Positions 63,920-64,000 of a stretch of 64,000 bases of DNA are shown here, piece by piece. This DNA comes from Photobacterium ganghwense. Its GTDB lineage: Bacteria; Pseudomonadota; Gammaproteobacteria; Enterobacterales; Vibrionaceae. Position 1 is the stretch's first letter, and each line of letters begins with the position of its first letter. The notes under the pieces are model-generated. The model was not told where the DNA came from. It did not search any database and saw nothing but the letters and a program-made list of their open reading frames with translations. The stretch spans positions 124,001 through 188,000 of the forward strand of contig NZ_PYMI01000005.1 in the NCBI RefSeq assembly GCF_003025595.1, in the 5' to 3' direction. The translations under genes and the position numbers were made by a program.

Positions 63920-64000
63920 GGAAATAACTGTTAGAAGTCTGTTATTTCTCGCTCCTTTAGGACGCAATAATAACGGAAAACCGTCTATTTTCCGCCCTAT

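Noticed and set aside
63781-64000. Start of a further gene at the right edge
   Set aside because: All six frames are interrupted or lack start signals; only the mla promoter and an inverted repeat are supported.

Overview
The window is chromosomal DNA from a gammaproteobacterium, almost certainly a member of the Vibrionaceae. Three things point there: protein similarity and gene order, a petABC (cytochrome bc1) operon sitting between the sspA/sspB pair and rpsI/rplM, and a division/cell-wall (dcw) cluster without mraZ or ddlB. I cannot fix the genus from sequence alone. There are no insertion sequences, prophages, CRISPR arrays, tRNAs or rRNAs. Nearly every base is housekeeping sequence in compact operons, and no clear novel multigene system is visible.

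Left to right. (1) 1-1.6 kb: the 3' end of a GntP-family permease and a glycerate kinase. (2) 1.6-14.6 kb, minus strand: aconitase B, a patatin-type two-domain outer-membrane phospholipase, and the pyruvate dehydrogenase operon pdhR-aceE-aceF-lpdA with a near-perfect PdhR operator. (3) 14.6-23.5 kb: ampD divergent from nadC, then the type IV pilus genes pilABCD running into coaE-zapD-yacG, with convergent mutT. (4) 23.6-27.4 kb: secA divergent from the replicative helicase loader gene dciA. (5) 27.4-44.1 kb, minus strand: the dcw cluster rsmH-ftsL-ftsI-murE-murF-mraY-murD-ftsW-murG-murC-ftsQ-ftsA-ftsZ-lpxC, with many 1-14 nt gene overlaps. (6) 44.3-49.2 kb: RNase P RNA, rsmI, and the divergent lpoA-yraN-diaA-dolP set. 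(7) 49.2-54.5 kb, minus strand: sspA-sspB, petABC and rplM-rpsI. (8) 54.6-59.1 kb: zapE divergent from zapG-degQ-degS. (9) 59.2-63.8 kb, minus strand: the mlaFEDCB lipid-transport operon followed by ibaG and murA.

Taken together the window holds most of the peptidoglycan precursor pathway (murA, murC-F, mraY, murG), its polymerisation and division machinery (ftsW, ftsI, lpoA, ftsQLAZ, zapD, zapE, zapG), peptidoglycan recycling (ampD), envelope lipid synthesis and transport (lpxC, mla), envelope proteolysis (degQ, degS), and entry to the TCA cycle.

The less ordinary signals are non-coding. Two separate tandem arrays of 16-bp units lie at 7105-7168 and 27210-27289. A terminator-like hairpin sits in the leader of the dcw cluster at 44083-44125. 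A structured leader precedes rplM. A 10-bp perfect hairpin separates aceF from lpdA, and a second PdhR-like box lies about 250 bp upstream of pdhR. All coordinates were read by hand; start codons were chosen from ribosome-binding sites and family N-termini and may differ from automated calls.
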